Positions 7,757 to 16,178 of a stretch of 64,000 nt of DNA are shown here, in pieces; within the stretch, counting starts at the first letter, position 1, and every line of letters starts with the position of its first letter. The notes under the pieces were generated by a model. It did no database searches. It had not been told where the DNA came from and saw only the letters and a list, made by a program, of their open reading frames with translations. The stretch is taken from contig NZ_SNZJ01000027.1 in the NCBI RefSeq assembly GCF_004363555.1, positions 1 to 64,000 on the forward strand, given 5' to 3'. The position numbers and the translations under genes are program-made. This stretch comes from Halomonas ventosae (GTDB lineage Bacteria > Pseudomonadota > Gammaproteobacteria > Pseudomonadales > Halomonadaceae).

Positions 7757-8662
7757 ATGACCGTCAAGCAACTGCGTGCCTTCCTCGCCGTGGCCCGGAC
7801 CCTGAGCTTTACCCAGGCCTGCGAGCACCTTCACCTCTCTCAGCCGGCCCTGAGCCTGGCGATCAAGGGACTCGAGGAGAGCCTGGGCGGTCGCCTGCTG
7901 ATCCGCAGCACCCGCAGCGTGCGGCTTACCCCGGAGGGGGAGTCGCTGGTGCCGCTGGCCAAGCGCCTGATCGCCGAGTGGGACAACACCGAGGAGCTGC
8001 TGCGCCAGCGCTTCACCCTGCAGCTGGGCCGCCTGGCGGTGGCCACCATGCCCTCCTTTGCCAGCAACCTGTTGCCCCCTGCCCTGCGCGTCTTCCGCCA
8101 GCGCCATCCGCGGGTCAACGTCACGGTCCATGACGTGATCAACGAGCAGGTGATCGAGATGGTGCGCGCCCGTCAGGTGGAGCTGGGGCTGGTGTTCGAA
8201 CCGGAAGCCACCGGCAGCCTCTCCTTCACCCCCCTGTTTCGCGACCGCTTCGTTGCCGTGGTGCCGGCCGACTCGCGCCTCGCCGGGCGCTCGCGGCTCG
8301 GCTGGCCGACGCTGATGACCCGCGACTTCATCGCCCTGCAACGCCCCTCCATGGTGCGCCGGCTGCTCGAACAGGCGCTGGAGAGTCGCGGCCTGACCCT
8401 GCCCGCCGCCTTCGAGTGCCACCAGCTGGCCACCGTGGGACGCATGGTGGCCAGCGGCCTGGGCGTCAGTGCGGTCCCCTCGCTGTGCATCGATCAGATG
8501 CAGGAGCTCGGCGCCGTCTGCGTGCCCCTCGATGACCCGGTGATCGAACGCGACGTCGGCGTGCTGACCTGGAATACCCACGAGCTGTCGGTGGCCGCCC
8601 TGGCGCTCAAGGAGGTGCTCGCCGAGACCATCCGCACCCCCGGCCTCGCCGCGGGCCGTTGA
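7757..8662 (+). CDS. LysR-family transcriptional regulator, divergent from scoAB
   Basis: The 301-residue protein has an N-terminal winged helix (residues 1-60: LRAFLAVARTLSFTQACEHLHLSQPALSLAIKGLEESLGG) and a periplasmic-binding-like effector domain from about residue 90 to 290. It diverges from scoAB with a 183-bp shared intergenic region that contains an AT-rich block (about 7684-7738) in an otherwise GC-rich context. Divergent placement suggests control of scoAB in response to a ketone-body or acyl-CoA signal; that is inferred from position only. The ribosome site is weak. Confidence 0.88.
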   Translation: MTVKQLRAFLAVARTLSFTQACEHLHLSQPALSLAIKGLEESLGGRLLIRSTRSVRLTPEGESLVPLAKRLIAEWDNTEELLRQRFTLQLGRLAVATMPSFASNLLPPALRVFRQRHPRVNVTVHDVINEQVIEMVRARQVELGLVFEPEATGSLSFTPLFRDRFVAVVPADSRLAGRSRLGWPTLMTRDFIALQRPSMVRRLLEQALESRGLTLPAAFECHQLATVGRMVASGLGVSAVPSLCIDQMQELGAVCVPLDDPVIERDVGVLTWNTHELSVAALALKEVLAETIRTPGLAAGR

Positions 8663-8734
8663 CCCCGACCGCTGGGCAGCCCGCGGCCGATCCATTAGCA
8701 TGGGCGGCTCGTGAATTCGGCCGAGGAGACAGGC

Positions 8735-9607
8735 ATGTCGACCCTCAGGGGGCTCGTCAGCATCCTGCTGCTGACACTCACCACCCTCGCCTGGGGGGTC
8801 CCGCTGATCCTGCTCACCCTGGTCAAGCTGGTGACCCCGGGGCGGCGGCTGCGCCGCCGTGTGCTGACGGCCCTCAACCAGGTCGCGCTCAACTGGGTGG
8901 GCAGCAACCTCTGGTGGATGCGTCGCTGGCTGAGGCCACGCCTGGAGATGGCCCTGCCCGAGGGGCTCTCCCGCGACCAGTGGTGGCTGGTGCTCTCGAA
9001 CCATCGCAGCTGGACCGACATCTTCCTGCTGTTCTTCGCCCTGCACCGGCGCATTCCCATGCCCCACTTCTTCGTCAAGCGCCAGCTGATCTGGATCCCT
9101 ATCGTCGGCCTGGCCTTCTGGGCCATGGAGTTTCCCATGCTGCGACGCCTGACGCGCGAGCAGCGCGAGCGCAACCCCCAGCTGGCGCGCCGCGACCGCG
9201 AGGCGACCGAGCGCATGTGCCGCCACGCCCGGGAGCGCCCCATCGCCATCTACAACTTCGTGGAGGGAACCCGCTTCACCCCCGCCAAGCAGGCCGCCCA
9301 GGACGCCCCCTATCGCCACCTTCTCAGGCCCCGCGCCGGCGGCATCGCCCAGGTGGTGAGCCTGCTCGGCGACCGCCTTGGCGGCATCCTGGATGTCACC
9401 CTGCACTACGAGAACCCCGACCCCAGCTTCTGGGGCTTCCTCTGCGGCCGCGAGGGGCGGGTGCGGCTGGAGGCCCGGCGCCTGGCGGTCCCGCCCTGGA
9501 TGCTCGAGGGCGACTATCACGACGACACGGACTACAAGGAACGCTTCCAGTCATGGCTCAACGCCCTGTGGCAGGACAAGGATCGCCGTCTCGACTCATC
9601 GCGCTGA
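8735..9607 (+). CDS. 1-acyl-glycerol-3-phosphate acyltransferase family (YihG/PlsC-like)
   Basis: The 290-residue membrane-associated acyltransferase has an N-terminal hydrophobic helix (about residues 6-30), the NHRSWTD box with the catalytic His and Asp (about 92-98), and FVEGTRFT as the glycerol-phosphate-binding box (about 175-182). Length and the WIPIVGLAFWAMEFP segment fit the YihG/YcfT-like subgroup. It would acylate lysophosphatidate or a similar lysolipid at the inner membrane. A GAGGAG site places the start at 8735, not at the in-frame codon 24 bases upstream. Its last 55 bases overlap the next gene. Confidence 0.87.
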   Translation: MSTLRGLVSILLLTLTTLAWGVPLILLTLVKLVTPGRRLRRRVLTALNQVALNWVGSNLWWMRRWLRPRLEMALPEGLSRDQWWLVLSNHRSWTDIFLLFFALHRRIPMPHFFVKRQLIWIPIVGLAFWAMEFPMLRRLTREQRERNPQLARRDREATERMCRHARERPIAIYNFVEGTRFTPAKQAAQDAPYRHLLRPRAGGIAQVVSLLGDRLGGILDVTLHYENPDPSFWGFLCGREGRVRLEARRLAVPPWMLEGDYHDDTDYKERFQSWLNALWQDKDRRLDSSR

Positions 9608-10482
9608 CCCTGCTGCTGGGCCTGGCGCTGCTGCTGGCCGGCTGCGCCGGGCGCGGGGGCGAGGGCCTAGCGGGTGAAGCGATCGCCGGCGAATGGATCA
9701 CCATCCAGCGCGGCGACACCCTGGGCGAAATCGCCCGTCGCGCCGAGGTGCCCCTGGTGCGCCTCGAGCGATTCAACCCCGGGGTCGATGCCCGGCGCCT
9801 GGCCGTGGGCCAGCGACTCCTTGTCCCCGGACGCGACGAGCGGGCCCCCTCCGGGGGCCCCTATCGCTACCGGGTACGCCCGGGGGACACCTACAGTGCC
9901 ATCGCCCGGCGCTTCGGCGGCCGCGCCGACCGGATCCAGGCGGCGAACCCCGGCATCGCGCCCACCAGCCTCAGGGTCGGCCAGCTGATCCAGGTCCCGC
10001 TGGGCGGCCGGCAGGCCGCCTCCCCGGGCCGCACCGGCAGCAAGGCGTCCGGCAAGCGCCAGGCCTCTCGACCGGCGAGCAAGCGCCTGCCGGACCCTGG
10101 CGGCCTGCCCGCCTCCGCCCGGGGCTGGCCCTGGCCGCTGGACGACTACCGGGTCGAACGCGCCTTCGGTGCCGACGGTCGCGGCACCCTGCAGCCCATG
10201 CTGCTGGCCACCGGGCGGGGCAGCCGGGCCCGCGTCGTGGCCGACGGCGAGGTCCGTTTCGCCGACAGCATGCGACAGCTCGGCCAGGTGGTGATCGTCC
10301 ACCATGCCGACAACCTGCAGAGCGTCTATGCCCTCTGCGCCAGGCCACTGGTGGCCAGTGGCGACGCGGTCAAGCGCGGGACCCCGGTGTGCGAGGTCGG
10401 GCAGCAGGATGGCAGCCCGCAGCTGCTGTTCGACATGCGCCACGGGGGCAAGCCCATCGACCCGGCCCGGGTACTGCGCTGA
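9553..10482 (+). CDS. NlpD-like lipoprotein with two LysM domains and a degenerate M23 domain
   Basis: The 309-residue product opens with a lipoprotein signal ending in LLLAGC (Cys about residue 28). Two LysM modules follow (WITIQRGDTLGEIARRAEV and YRYRVRPGDTYSAIARRFG), then a basic Ser/Lys linker and an M23-type domain. In that domain the usual zinc ligands are not visible (FDMRHGGKPIDPARVL where active peptidases have an HxH-type motif). That fits the NlpD/EnvC class, which activates amidases rather than cutting peptidoglycan. The ATG overlaps the acyltransferase gene by 55 bases and has only a weak ribosome site, so coupling is likely. Confidence 0.8.
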   Translation: MAQRPVAGQGSPSRLIALTLLLGLALLLAGCAGRGGEGLAGEAIAGEWITIQRGDTLGEIARRAEVPLVRLERFNPGVDARRLAVGQRLLVPGRDERAPSGGPYRYRVRPGDTYSAIARRFGGRADRIQAANPGIAPTSLRVGQLIQVPLGGRQAASPGRTGSKASGKRQASRPASKRLPDPGGLPASARGWPWPLDDYRVERAFGADGRGTLQPMLLATGRGSRARVVADGEVRFADSMRQLGQVVIVHHADNLQSVYALCARPLVASGDAVKRGTPVCEVGQQDGSPQLLFDMRHGGKPIDPARVLR

Positions 10483-10497
10483 CGGAGGCGACGCAGC

Positions 10498-10514
10498 CCG
10501 GCCGCGACGGCCGG
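10498..10514 (+). terminator. Short hairpin after the LysM lipoprotein gene
   Basis: Seven-base arms CCGGCCG / CGGCCGG with a 3-nt loop begin 16 bases past the stop. There is no T-run, so termination strength is doubtful. Confidence 0.35.
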
Positions 10515-10620
10515 CCTGCCGTCATGTCCTCTTCATCGCCGTGACCCGCGCCTGTCATGGCCAGCCACCATCCTCGACGGTGTCAGCCCCCTCCGGGCCT
10601 GCCACCGCACGAGGAGCCCC

Positions 10621-11781
10621 ATGCGCATCTGCCTGGTCAGTGAAACCTGGTCCCCCGACATCAACGGCGTCGCCCATACCCTCGGCCGGATCGGCACGGA
10701 ACTGCGCCGGCGCGGCGTGGCCCTGCAGCTGATCCGTCCCCGGCCGGCAGACGGGGCCGTGCCACGCGCCGAGGGGATGGAGGCCGAACTCCGGGTCCGC
10801 GGGCTGGGCCTGCCCGGCTACCGCCAGGTGCGCATCGGCCTGCCGGCCACGGCGACCATCCAGCGCCTGTGGCGCCAGCAGCGCCCGACGGCCGTCTACC
10901 TGGCCACCCAGGGGCCACTGGGCTGGTCGGCCCTGCGCGCCGCCGAGCGGCTGGGCATCCCGGTGGTCAGCGGCTGGCACACCAACTTCGACCACTACTG
11001 CCGCGACTATGGCCTGCCCTGGCTGGCGCCGCTGGTGCTGCGCCGCCTGCGCCACTTCCACAACCGCACGGCCGCCACCCTGGTGCCGACCCGTGCCCAG
11101 GCCGAGGCGCTTGCCGGCCGCGGCTTCGCCAACCTGCGGGTCATGGCGCGCGGCATCGACGGCGAACGCTTCTCGCCGGCCCATCGCGACCCGGCCCTGC
11201 GCGCCGCCTGGGGCAGCGATGCCCATCGTCCGGTGGCACTCCATGTCGGACGCCTCGCCGCCGAGAAGAACCTCGACCTGCTGCGCGACACCTTCACGGC
11301 GATGCTCGCCGCCCGCCCGGATATCACCCTGGTGGTGGTCGGTGACGGCCCGGGGCGAGCCGCACTGGAGCGCGCCCTGCCCGACGCCCACTTCGCCGGT
11401 TTCGTCGACAGGGAAAGCCTGGTGCGCCACTACGCCAGTGCCGACCTCTTCGTCTTTCCCTCGATCTCCGAGACCTGGGGCAACGTGGTCCTCGAGGCCA
11501 TGGCCAGCGGCCTGGCCGTGGTGGCCTTCCGCCATGCCGCCGGCGCCGAGCTGATCGACGACGATCTCAACGGTGTCAGCCTGGCGGTGGGTGACGAGGC
11601 CGGCTTCCGGGAGGCTGCCGCGACCCTCTGCCAACAGCCTGCCCGCTATGCCCGTCTGGGTCGCACCGCCAGGGAGCGCGCCCTGACGTACCGCTGGTCG
11701 GCGATTGCCGATACCTTCCTCGCCACCCTGACCCAGCCCCGGGAGACCCACGATGAAGCCGCATCCCCCTGCCGTGTTTGA
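10621..11781 (+). CDS. Glycosyltransferase family 4 (GT-B fold)
   Basis: The 386-residue enzyme shows an N-terminal MRICLVSETWSPDINGVAHTL nucleotide-fold start, SGWHTNFDHYCRDY, the C-terminal donor-site strand VALHVGRLAAEKNLDLL, VVVGDGPGRAALE and the EX7E motif in SETWGNVVLEAMASG. The pattern recalls glycolipid mannosyl- or glucosyltransferases that use a lipid acceptor at the inner membrane. It overlaps the following PAP2 phosphatase by 29 bases, so the pair may make and dephosphorylate a lipid-linked product. Donor and acceptor sugars cannot be read from sequence. Confidence 0.85.
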   Translation: MRICLVSETWSPDINGVAHTLGRIGTELRRRGVALQLIRPRPADGAVPRAEGMEAELRVRGLGLPGYRQVRIGLPATATIQRLWRQQRPTAVYLATQGPLGWSALRAAERLGIPVVSGWHTNFDHYCRDYGLPWLAPLVLRRLRHFHNRTAATLVPTRAQAEALAGRGFANLRVMARGIDGERFSPAHRDPALRAAWGSDAHRPVALHVGRLAAEKNLDLLRDTFTAMLAARPDITLVVVGDGPGRAALERALPDAHFAGFVDRESLVRHYASADLFVFPSISETWGNVVLEAMASGLAVVAFRHAAGAELIDDDLNGVSLAVGDEAGFREAAATLCQQPARYARLGRTARERALTYRWSAIADTFLATLTQPRETHDEAASPCRV

Positions 11782-12295
11782 ACGCCTCGACCTCATCGAG
11801 TGGCAGCTCTGCCGGCGCCTGGCCGGCTTCAACGTCCACCCGTCCTGGCTGGCCCTGCTGCGCCTTTCCAGCAAGCTGGGGGACTGGCCGCTGTGGGTTG
11901 CACTGATCCTCGCCCAGCCGCTGCTCCACCCCGCCGGTAGCGGCCAGCGGATGGCCCAGTATACCGCCACGGCCCTGGTGGCCATCGGCCTCTACCGGGT
12001 GCTGAAGACCCGGCTCTGTCGCGAACGCCCCTTCATCACCTTCCGCGGTATCATCCGCTGCAGCGAGCCCGCCCGGGACCGCTACAGCTTTCCCAGCGGC
12101 CATACCATGCATGCCGTGCTGTTCTGCGTGATGACCGCTGCCCATGCCCCCTGGCTGCTGCCCTGGCTGGTGCCCGTGGCACTGCTGATTGCCGTCTCGC
12201 GGGTAGGCCTGGGTCTGCACTACATCAGCGATGTGCTGGCCGGCGCCCTGCTGGGGATGGGCTTTGCCCTGGTCAGCCTGCACCTGGCCGGCTGA
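11753..12295 (+). CDS. PAP2-family membrane phosphatase
   Basis: The 180-residue integral membrane protein contains the three PAP2 motifs in order: KTRLCRERPF (about 85-94), PSGHTMH (about 116-122) and SRVGLGLHYISDV (about 149-161), with the catalytic His in each of the last two. Hydrophobic segments flank them. Such enzymes remove phosphate from phosphatidate, phosphatidylglycerophosphate or undecaprenyl diphosphate. The ATG sits inside the end of the glycosyltransferase gene, so translation is probably coupled. Lipid specificity is unknown. Confidence 0.87.
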   Translation: MKPHPPAVFERLDLIEWQLCRRLAGFNVHPSWLALLRLSSKLGDWPLWVALILAQPLLHPAGSGQRMAQYTATALVAIGLYRVLKTRLCRERPFITFRGIIRCSEPARDRYSFPSGHTMHAVLFCVMTAAHAPWLLPWLVPVALLIAVSRVGLGLHYISDVLAGALLGMGFALVSLHLAG

Positions 12296-12333
12296 CGCTG
12301 GCCGCCAGGGGGGCGGGATGGCATCCTGGCGTC

Positions 12334-12963
12334 ATGACGTCACCCCCCCTCCTGCCGGGCGAGTTCCTGCTCGACTCGCCGGCCCTGACCCTCCTGCCCG
12401 GTCTGCTCGGTGAACCCGCGGCCACCCAGACGCTGGCACGGCTCGACCGCGAGCTCGCCTGGCAGCGCCCTACCCTGCGCCTCTACGGACGCGAGCACCC
12501 GATCCCGCGCCGCCAGCTCTGGATGGGGGATCCCGACGCCCGTTACCGCTACTCGGGCCGGGACTTCCTGCCCGAGCCCTGGCATCCCGCGGTAGCGGCA
12601 CTGCGCGACCGGGTGGTCAACGCCCTGGCGGAGGCCGGCACTCGGGCCCGTTTCAACAGCGTGCTGCTCAACCGCTATGCCGGCGGCGAGGAGCGCATGG
12701 GCTGGCACAGTGACGACGAACCCGAGCTAGGCCCGGCGCCGCTGATCGCCGCGGTGAGCCTGGGGAGCGCACGGCCGCTGCGCTTCCGCTGGAAGGACCG
12801 CTCCCGTGAGGCCTTCAATGCCTGGCTGCCCCATGACAGCCTGCTGGTGATGGGGGCCGGCGTGCAGGAGAAGCTGCAGCATGCCCTGTTGCCACGTCGG
12901 CTCCCCGGGCTGCGCATCAGCCTGACCTTCCGCCTGGTGAACCCGACGACGTCGCCTGCTTGA
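12334..12963 (+). CDS. AlkB-like Fe(II)/2-oxoglutarate dioxygenase
   Basis: The 209-residue protein carries the AlkB jelly-roll signature: NRYAGGEERMGWHSDDE with iron ligands His125 and Asp127, LQHALLP with His183, and the 2OG-binding RISLTFR near residues 194-200. The substrate-recognition lid PRRQLWMGDPDARYRYSG resembles bacterial and ALKBH2/3-type enzymes that repair methylated bases by oxidative demethylation. No adaptive-response partner such as ada is adjacent. The start at 12334 is the only reasonable one, but it lacks a strong ribosome site. Confidence 0.88.
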   Translation: MTSPPLLPGEFLLDSPALTLLPGLLGEPAATQTLARLDRELAWQRPTLRLYGREHPIPRRQLWMGDPDARYRYSGRDFLPEPWHPAVAALRDRVVNALAEAGTRARFNSVLLNRYAGGEERMGWHSDDEPELGPAPLIAAVSLGSARPLRFRWKDRSREAFNAWLPHDSLLVMGAGVQEKLQHALLPRRLPGLRISLTFRLVNPTTSPA

Positions 12964-13000
12964 CACCCTGCATCCCCGATACCTGTCTCCGATGACAGAA

Positions 13001-13024
13001 CGGCCACCCCGATCGGGATGGCCG
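13001..13024. terminator. Bidirectional hairpin between the AlkB-like gene and gcvT
   Basis: Arms CGGCCA-C-CCC and GGG-A-TGGCCG pair across a 4-nt GATC loop with one mismatch. It lies between convergent genes and may serve both. Confidence 0.55.
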
Positions 13025-13066
13025 CTGATGATGGCTCGGATAGATAACGGTATAAAAAGGCAGGCT

Positions 13067-14191
13067 TCAGCCCCGGTGGTAGCCGGGCGTGACGAAGGGC
13101 ATCTTGCTCACCGTCATCGGCAGGCGCTTGCCGCGCACCTCGGCATACACCGTGGTGCCGACCTCGCTGGCCTCGATGGCCACGTAGCCCATCGCCACCG
13201 GCTGGCCGACGCTGGGACCGAAGCCGCCGGAGGTCACCTGGCCCAGCCGGTTGTCCTCGGCATCGTAGAGTTCGGCCCCCTCGCGTACCGGGGCGCGGCC
13301 CTCGCCGAGCAGGCCCACCCGCTTGCGGCGATGGTCCTTCTCCGCCACCTGGTGCAGGATCAGGTCGGCGCCGGGGAAGCCGCCGGCACGCTCGCCGCCG
13401 CGACGACGCGGCTTGCCGATGGCCCAGATCAGCCCCGCCTCCACCGGCGTCGTCCCGGTATCGATATCGTGGCCATAGAGGCACAGGCCCGCCTCGAGAC
13501 GCAGCGAGTCACGGGCCCCCAGGCCGATCGCCTCGACCTCCTCTTCGGCCAGCAGCAGGCGCGCCAGGGCCGCGGTCTCCTCGCCGGCCACCGAGATCTC
13601 GAAGCCGTCCTCGCCGGTGTAGCCGCTGCGGCTGGCCCACACCTCGATGCCGCCGATGGTGAAGTGACCATGCTGCATGAAGACCAGCTCGCAGGCCTCG
13701 GGACACAGACGTTGCATCACCTCGGCCGCCGCCGGCCCCTGCAGTGCCAGCAAGCCCCGGTCGACCACCTCCACCTCGTGGTCGGGCAGGCCGCGACGCA
13801 GGTGGGCGATATCCTGTTCCCGACAGGCGGCGTTGACCACCAGGTAGAGGTGGTCGCCGGCATTGACCACCATCAGGTCGTCCAGGATGCCGCCCTCCTC
13901 GGCGGTGAACAGCGCATAGCGCTGCATGCCCTCGGCCAGCCCGACGATGTCGGCCGGCACCAGGGTCTCCAGCGCCTCGGCCGGATTCGGGCCGCGCAGC
14001 AGGATCTGCCCCATGTGGGAGACATCGAAGAGCCCGCAGGCACGGCGGGTATGCTCGTGCTCGCGCTTGACCCCCAGCGGATACTGCACCGGCATGTCGT
14101 AGCCGGCGAAGGGCACCATCTTGCCCCCCAGTTCCAGGTGCAGGGCGTGCAGGGGGGTATGCTTGAGTTCACTCATGTCGTCATCACTCAT
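13067..14191 (-). CDS. gcvT: Aminomethyltransferase, glycine cleavage T-protein
   Basis: The 374-residue T-protein transfers the aminomethylene carbon from lipoyl H-protein to tetrahydrofolate and releases ammonia. Typical segments are HTPLHALHLELGGKMVPFAGYDMPVQY at the N-terminus, GLFDVSHMGQILLRG, LDDLMVVNAGDHLYLVVNA, EVWASRSGYTGEDGFEI, GLGARDSLRLEAGLCLYG and VTSGGFGPSVGQPVAMGYV. The start is uncertain between 14191 and an in-frame ATG at 14176; neither has a strong ribosome site. It shares the minus strand with an AGCS symporter but is separated from it by a strong hairpin. gcvH and gcvP are on the other strand. Confidence 0.93.
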   Translation of the reverse strand: MSDDDMSELKHTPLHALHLELGGKMVPFAGYDMPVQYPLGVKREHEHTRRACGLFDVSHMGQILLRGPNPAEALETLVPADIVGLAEGMQRYALFTAEEGGILDDLMVVNAGDHLYLVVNAACREQDIAHLRRGLPDHEVEVVDRGLLALQGPAAAEVMQRLCPEACELVFMQHGHFTIGGIEVWASRSGYTGEDGFEISVAGEETAALARLLLAEEEVEAIGLGARDSLRLEAGLCLYGHDIDTGTTPVEAGLIWAIGKPRRRGGERAGGFPGADLILHQVAEKDHRRKRVGLLGEGRAPVREGAELYDAEDNRLGQVTSGGFGPSVGQPVAMGYVAIEASEVGTTVYAEVRGKRLPMTVSKMPFVTPGYHRG

Positions 14192-14206
14192 GGCTTGGGG
14201 GCCAAC

Positions 14207-14240
14207 GCAAGAGAGGTGCCACTCGGGGCACCTCTCTTGC
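14207..14240 (-). terminator. Strong hairpin between the AGCS symporter gene and gcvT
   Basis: Perfect 14-bp arms (GCAAGAGAGGTGCC) with a 6-nt loop start 12 bases past the symporter stop on the minus strand and end 16 bases before gcvT. Without a clear T-run it may terminate partially or stabilise the symporter message. Confidence 0.65.
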
Positions 14241-14251
14241 TGGACGCACCC

Positions 14252-15658
14252 TCAGGATTTGTCGTGGTCCAGCTCCTCGCCCGGCAGGATCTCCTTGCCG
14301 TCGAAGTAGTCACGGGCCAGCTTGAAGACCACCGGCGACAGCAGCGCCAGGGCGATCAGGTTGGGGATGGCCATCATGGCGTTAAAGGTGTCGGCCATCA
14401 GCCAGATGAAGCCCAGCTGGGCCATGGCACCCAGCGGGATCGCCAGCACGAACAGCACCCGGTAGAGCATGATCGAGCGGGTACCGAACAGGAACTGGAA
14501 GCACTTCTCGCCGTAGAAGGACCAGCCCAGGATGGTGGTGAAGGCGAACACCGCCAGCGCCAGCGACACGATCTGGTTGCCCATGCCCGGCAGGGCCTCG
14601 TCGAAGGAGAGCGCGGTCAGCGACGCGCCGGCCTCGCCGGTCTCCCAGACCCCCGCCGTCAGGATGACCAGAGCGGTGATGGAGCAGACGATGATGGTAT
14701 CAATGAAGGTGCCCAGCATGGCGATCAGGCCCTGGCGGACCGGGTTCTTGGTCTGCGCCGCGGCGTGGGCGATGGGCGCGCTGCCCAGGCCCGCCTCGTT
14801 GGAGAAGATGCCGCGTGCCACACCGAAGCGGATCGCCGCCATCACCGCCGCGCCGGCGAAGCCGCCCATGGCCGCATGCGGGTTGAAGGCGTAGTAGAAG
14901 ATCATGCCGAAGGCATCGCCGATCTGGCCAGCGTTGATCGCCAGCACGATCAGGCCGGCCAGCACGTAGAGGATGCCCATGACCGGCACCAGCTTGCCCG
15001 CGACCTTGGCGATACGCTTGATGCCACCGAGGATCACCGCACCGGCCAGCACCATGATCACCACCCCGGTGATCCAGTGCGGCAGGCCGAAGGTGGCATC
15101 CAGGGCGTCCGCCACGGAGTTGGACTGCACGGTGTTGCCGATGCCGAAGGCCGCCACGGCACCGAAGAAGGCGAAGGCGCCGCCCAGCCACAGCCACTTC
15201 TTGCCCAGGCCGTTCTTGATGTAGAACATCGGCCCGCCGACGTGGTAGCCGGTGCTGTCGGTCTCGCGGTAGCGCACCGCCAGCACCGCCTCGGCGAACT
15301 TCGTGGCCATGCCCACCAGGGCCGTGATCCACATCCAGAACACCGCCCCCGGGCCACCCAGGGCGATGGCCGTGGCCACGCCGGCGATGTTGCCGGTGCC
15401 GATGGTGGCGGAGAGCGCCGTCATCAGGGCATTGAAGGGCGAGATCTCGCCGTCGTCATGCTTCTCGGGCTTCTTGCCCGGCTCGGGTTTCTTGTCACGC
15501 CCCTGCCACATCAGCTTGAAGCCGGTACCGAGCTTGCGGATCGGCATCAGCTTCAGGCCGAGCTGCAGGTAGAGGCCCACCCCCAGCAGCAGGATGAGCA
15601 TCAATGGCCCCCATACCACGCCATTGATGGCACCGAAGATACTGTTCAAGGTTTCCAC
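14252..15658 (-). CDS. Sodium:alanine/glycine symporter (AGCS family)
   Basis: The 468-residue polytopic protein has about ten to eleven hydrophobic segments and the family signatures ALSATIGTGNIAGVATAIALGGPGAVFWMW, GGPMFYIKNGLG and RGIFSNEAGLGSAPIAHAAA. AGCS carriers import alanine or glycine with sodium across the inner membrane, and the sodium drive suits a halophile. Its place directly upstream of gcvT and divergent from gcvH-gcvP suggests glycine uptake feeding the glycine cleavage system; this is inference. A charged insertion (DKKPEPGKKPEKHDDGE) follows the first membrane region. The 520-bp region upstream is shared with gcvH. Confidence 0.9.
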   Translation of the reverse strand: METLNSIFGAINGVVWGPLMLILLLGVGLYLQLGLKLMPIRKLGTGFKLMWQGRDKKPEPGKKPEKHDDGEISPFNALMTALSATIGTGNIAGVATAIALGGPGAVFWMWITALVGMATKFAEAVLAVRYRETDSTGYHVGGPMFYIKNGLGKKWLWLGGAFAFFGAVAAFGIGNTVQSNSVADALDATFGLPHWITGVVIMVLAGAVILGGIKRIAKVAGKLVPVMGILYVLAGLIVLAINAGQIGDAFGMIFYYAFNPHAAMGGFAGAAVMAAIRFGVARGIFSNEAGLGSAPIAHAAAQTKNPVRQGLIAMLGTFIDTIIVCSITALVILTAGVWETGEAGASLTALSFDEALPGMGNQIVSLALAVFAFTTILGWSFYGEKCFQFLFGTRSIMLYRVLFVLAIPLGAMAQLGFIWLMADTFNAMMAIPNLIALALLSPVVFKLARDYFDGKEILPGEELDHDKS

Positions 15659-16178
15659 GAGAGTCTCCCTTATTCACGCTTGTTGTTGTGACCCGCCATG
15701 CACCCCGGGTCGCCTGACCTCGGGAAAGACGAAATGGCATGGACGGGCCAGGCTTCGACGAAAGATCGACAGGACGAACGCCTTCACGATAGCGGATCCT
15801 GCCACTGATGCACCAGCCCGATGAACCTGGGGAGGGACCTCGGCAGCACCGCTTACCATGACGCCAGCTGTTTCCGATCGGAAACGCGGCAAGCCTACTG
15901 TCGGCGGCGCCGGGGAGCAAGGAGATGGGGTCTGTCGCCACCGGCCGCCGGGGCGCGCCCCGGATCTCGCTCGCCGTAGGCCGTGCGGCCCGGCGCACCC
16001 CAGGACACACCGCCCTCCCGTCGGGCCCGGCACTGGACGAACCGGCCCCGGCGGACCACCCTGTGAACGGGTCGCGCCGCACCAGGCAACGAACCGACCC
16101 ACCGGGAGGACTCGCCAAATGCCGACAATGGCGTTAGCATTCGCGGATCCGAAAACCTTTTTCGTATAGGAAATCACG
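15659..16178. other. 520-bp divergent intergenic region between the AGCS gene and gcvH
   Basis: No convincing gene lies here; open frames on both strands have no ribosome site or recognisable product. The region should hold promoters for both directions and long leaders. The one distinct element is a perfect 16-bp palindrome at 15870-15885. A glycine riboswitch was looked for on both strands and no convincing aptamer was found. A TAGCATTCGC stretch and an AT-rich patch (about 16153-16170) precede gcvH. Confidence 0.7.
15870..15885. promoter_or_regulatory. Perfect 16-bp palindrome, candidate operator
   Basis: GTTTCCGATCGGAAAC reads the same on both strands. Its position between divergent glycine-uptake and glycine-cleavage genes suggests a dimeric regulator site. 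The cognate protein is unknown. Confidence 0.5.

Noticed and set aside
7709-9520. Long minus-strand open frame across the LysR and acyltransferase genes
   Set aside because: Antisense shadow with low-complexity composition; the plus-strand genes have clear family motifs.
10498-10514. Strong terminator after the LysM lipoprotein gene
   Set aside because: The hairpin has a short stem and lacks a T-run; kept only as a low-confidence feature.
12992-15691. Very long plus-strand open frame (about 900 codons) across gcvT and the AGCS gene
   Set aside because: It is antisense to two well-supported genes, rich in His/Gln/Gly/Asp as expected from GC-biased shadows, and has no recognisable domain.
15659-16178. 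Possible glycine riboswitch upstream of gcvH or the AGCS gene
   Set aside because: A GCCGGGGAGCAAG stretch near 15908 and AGGCAACGAACCGAC near 16084 recall aptamer pieces, but the invariant GAGA and CCGAAGG segments and their spacing are missing on both strands.
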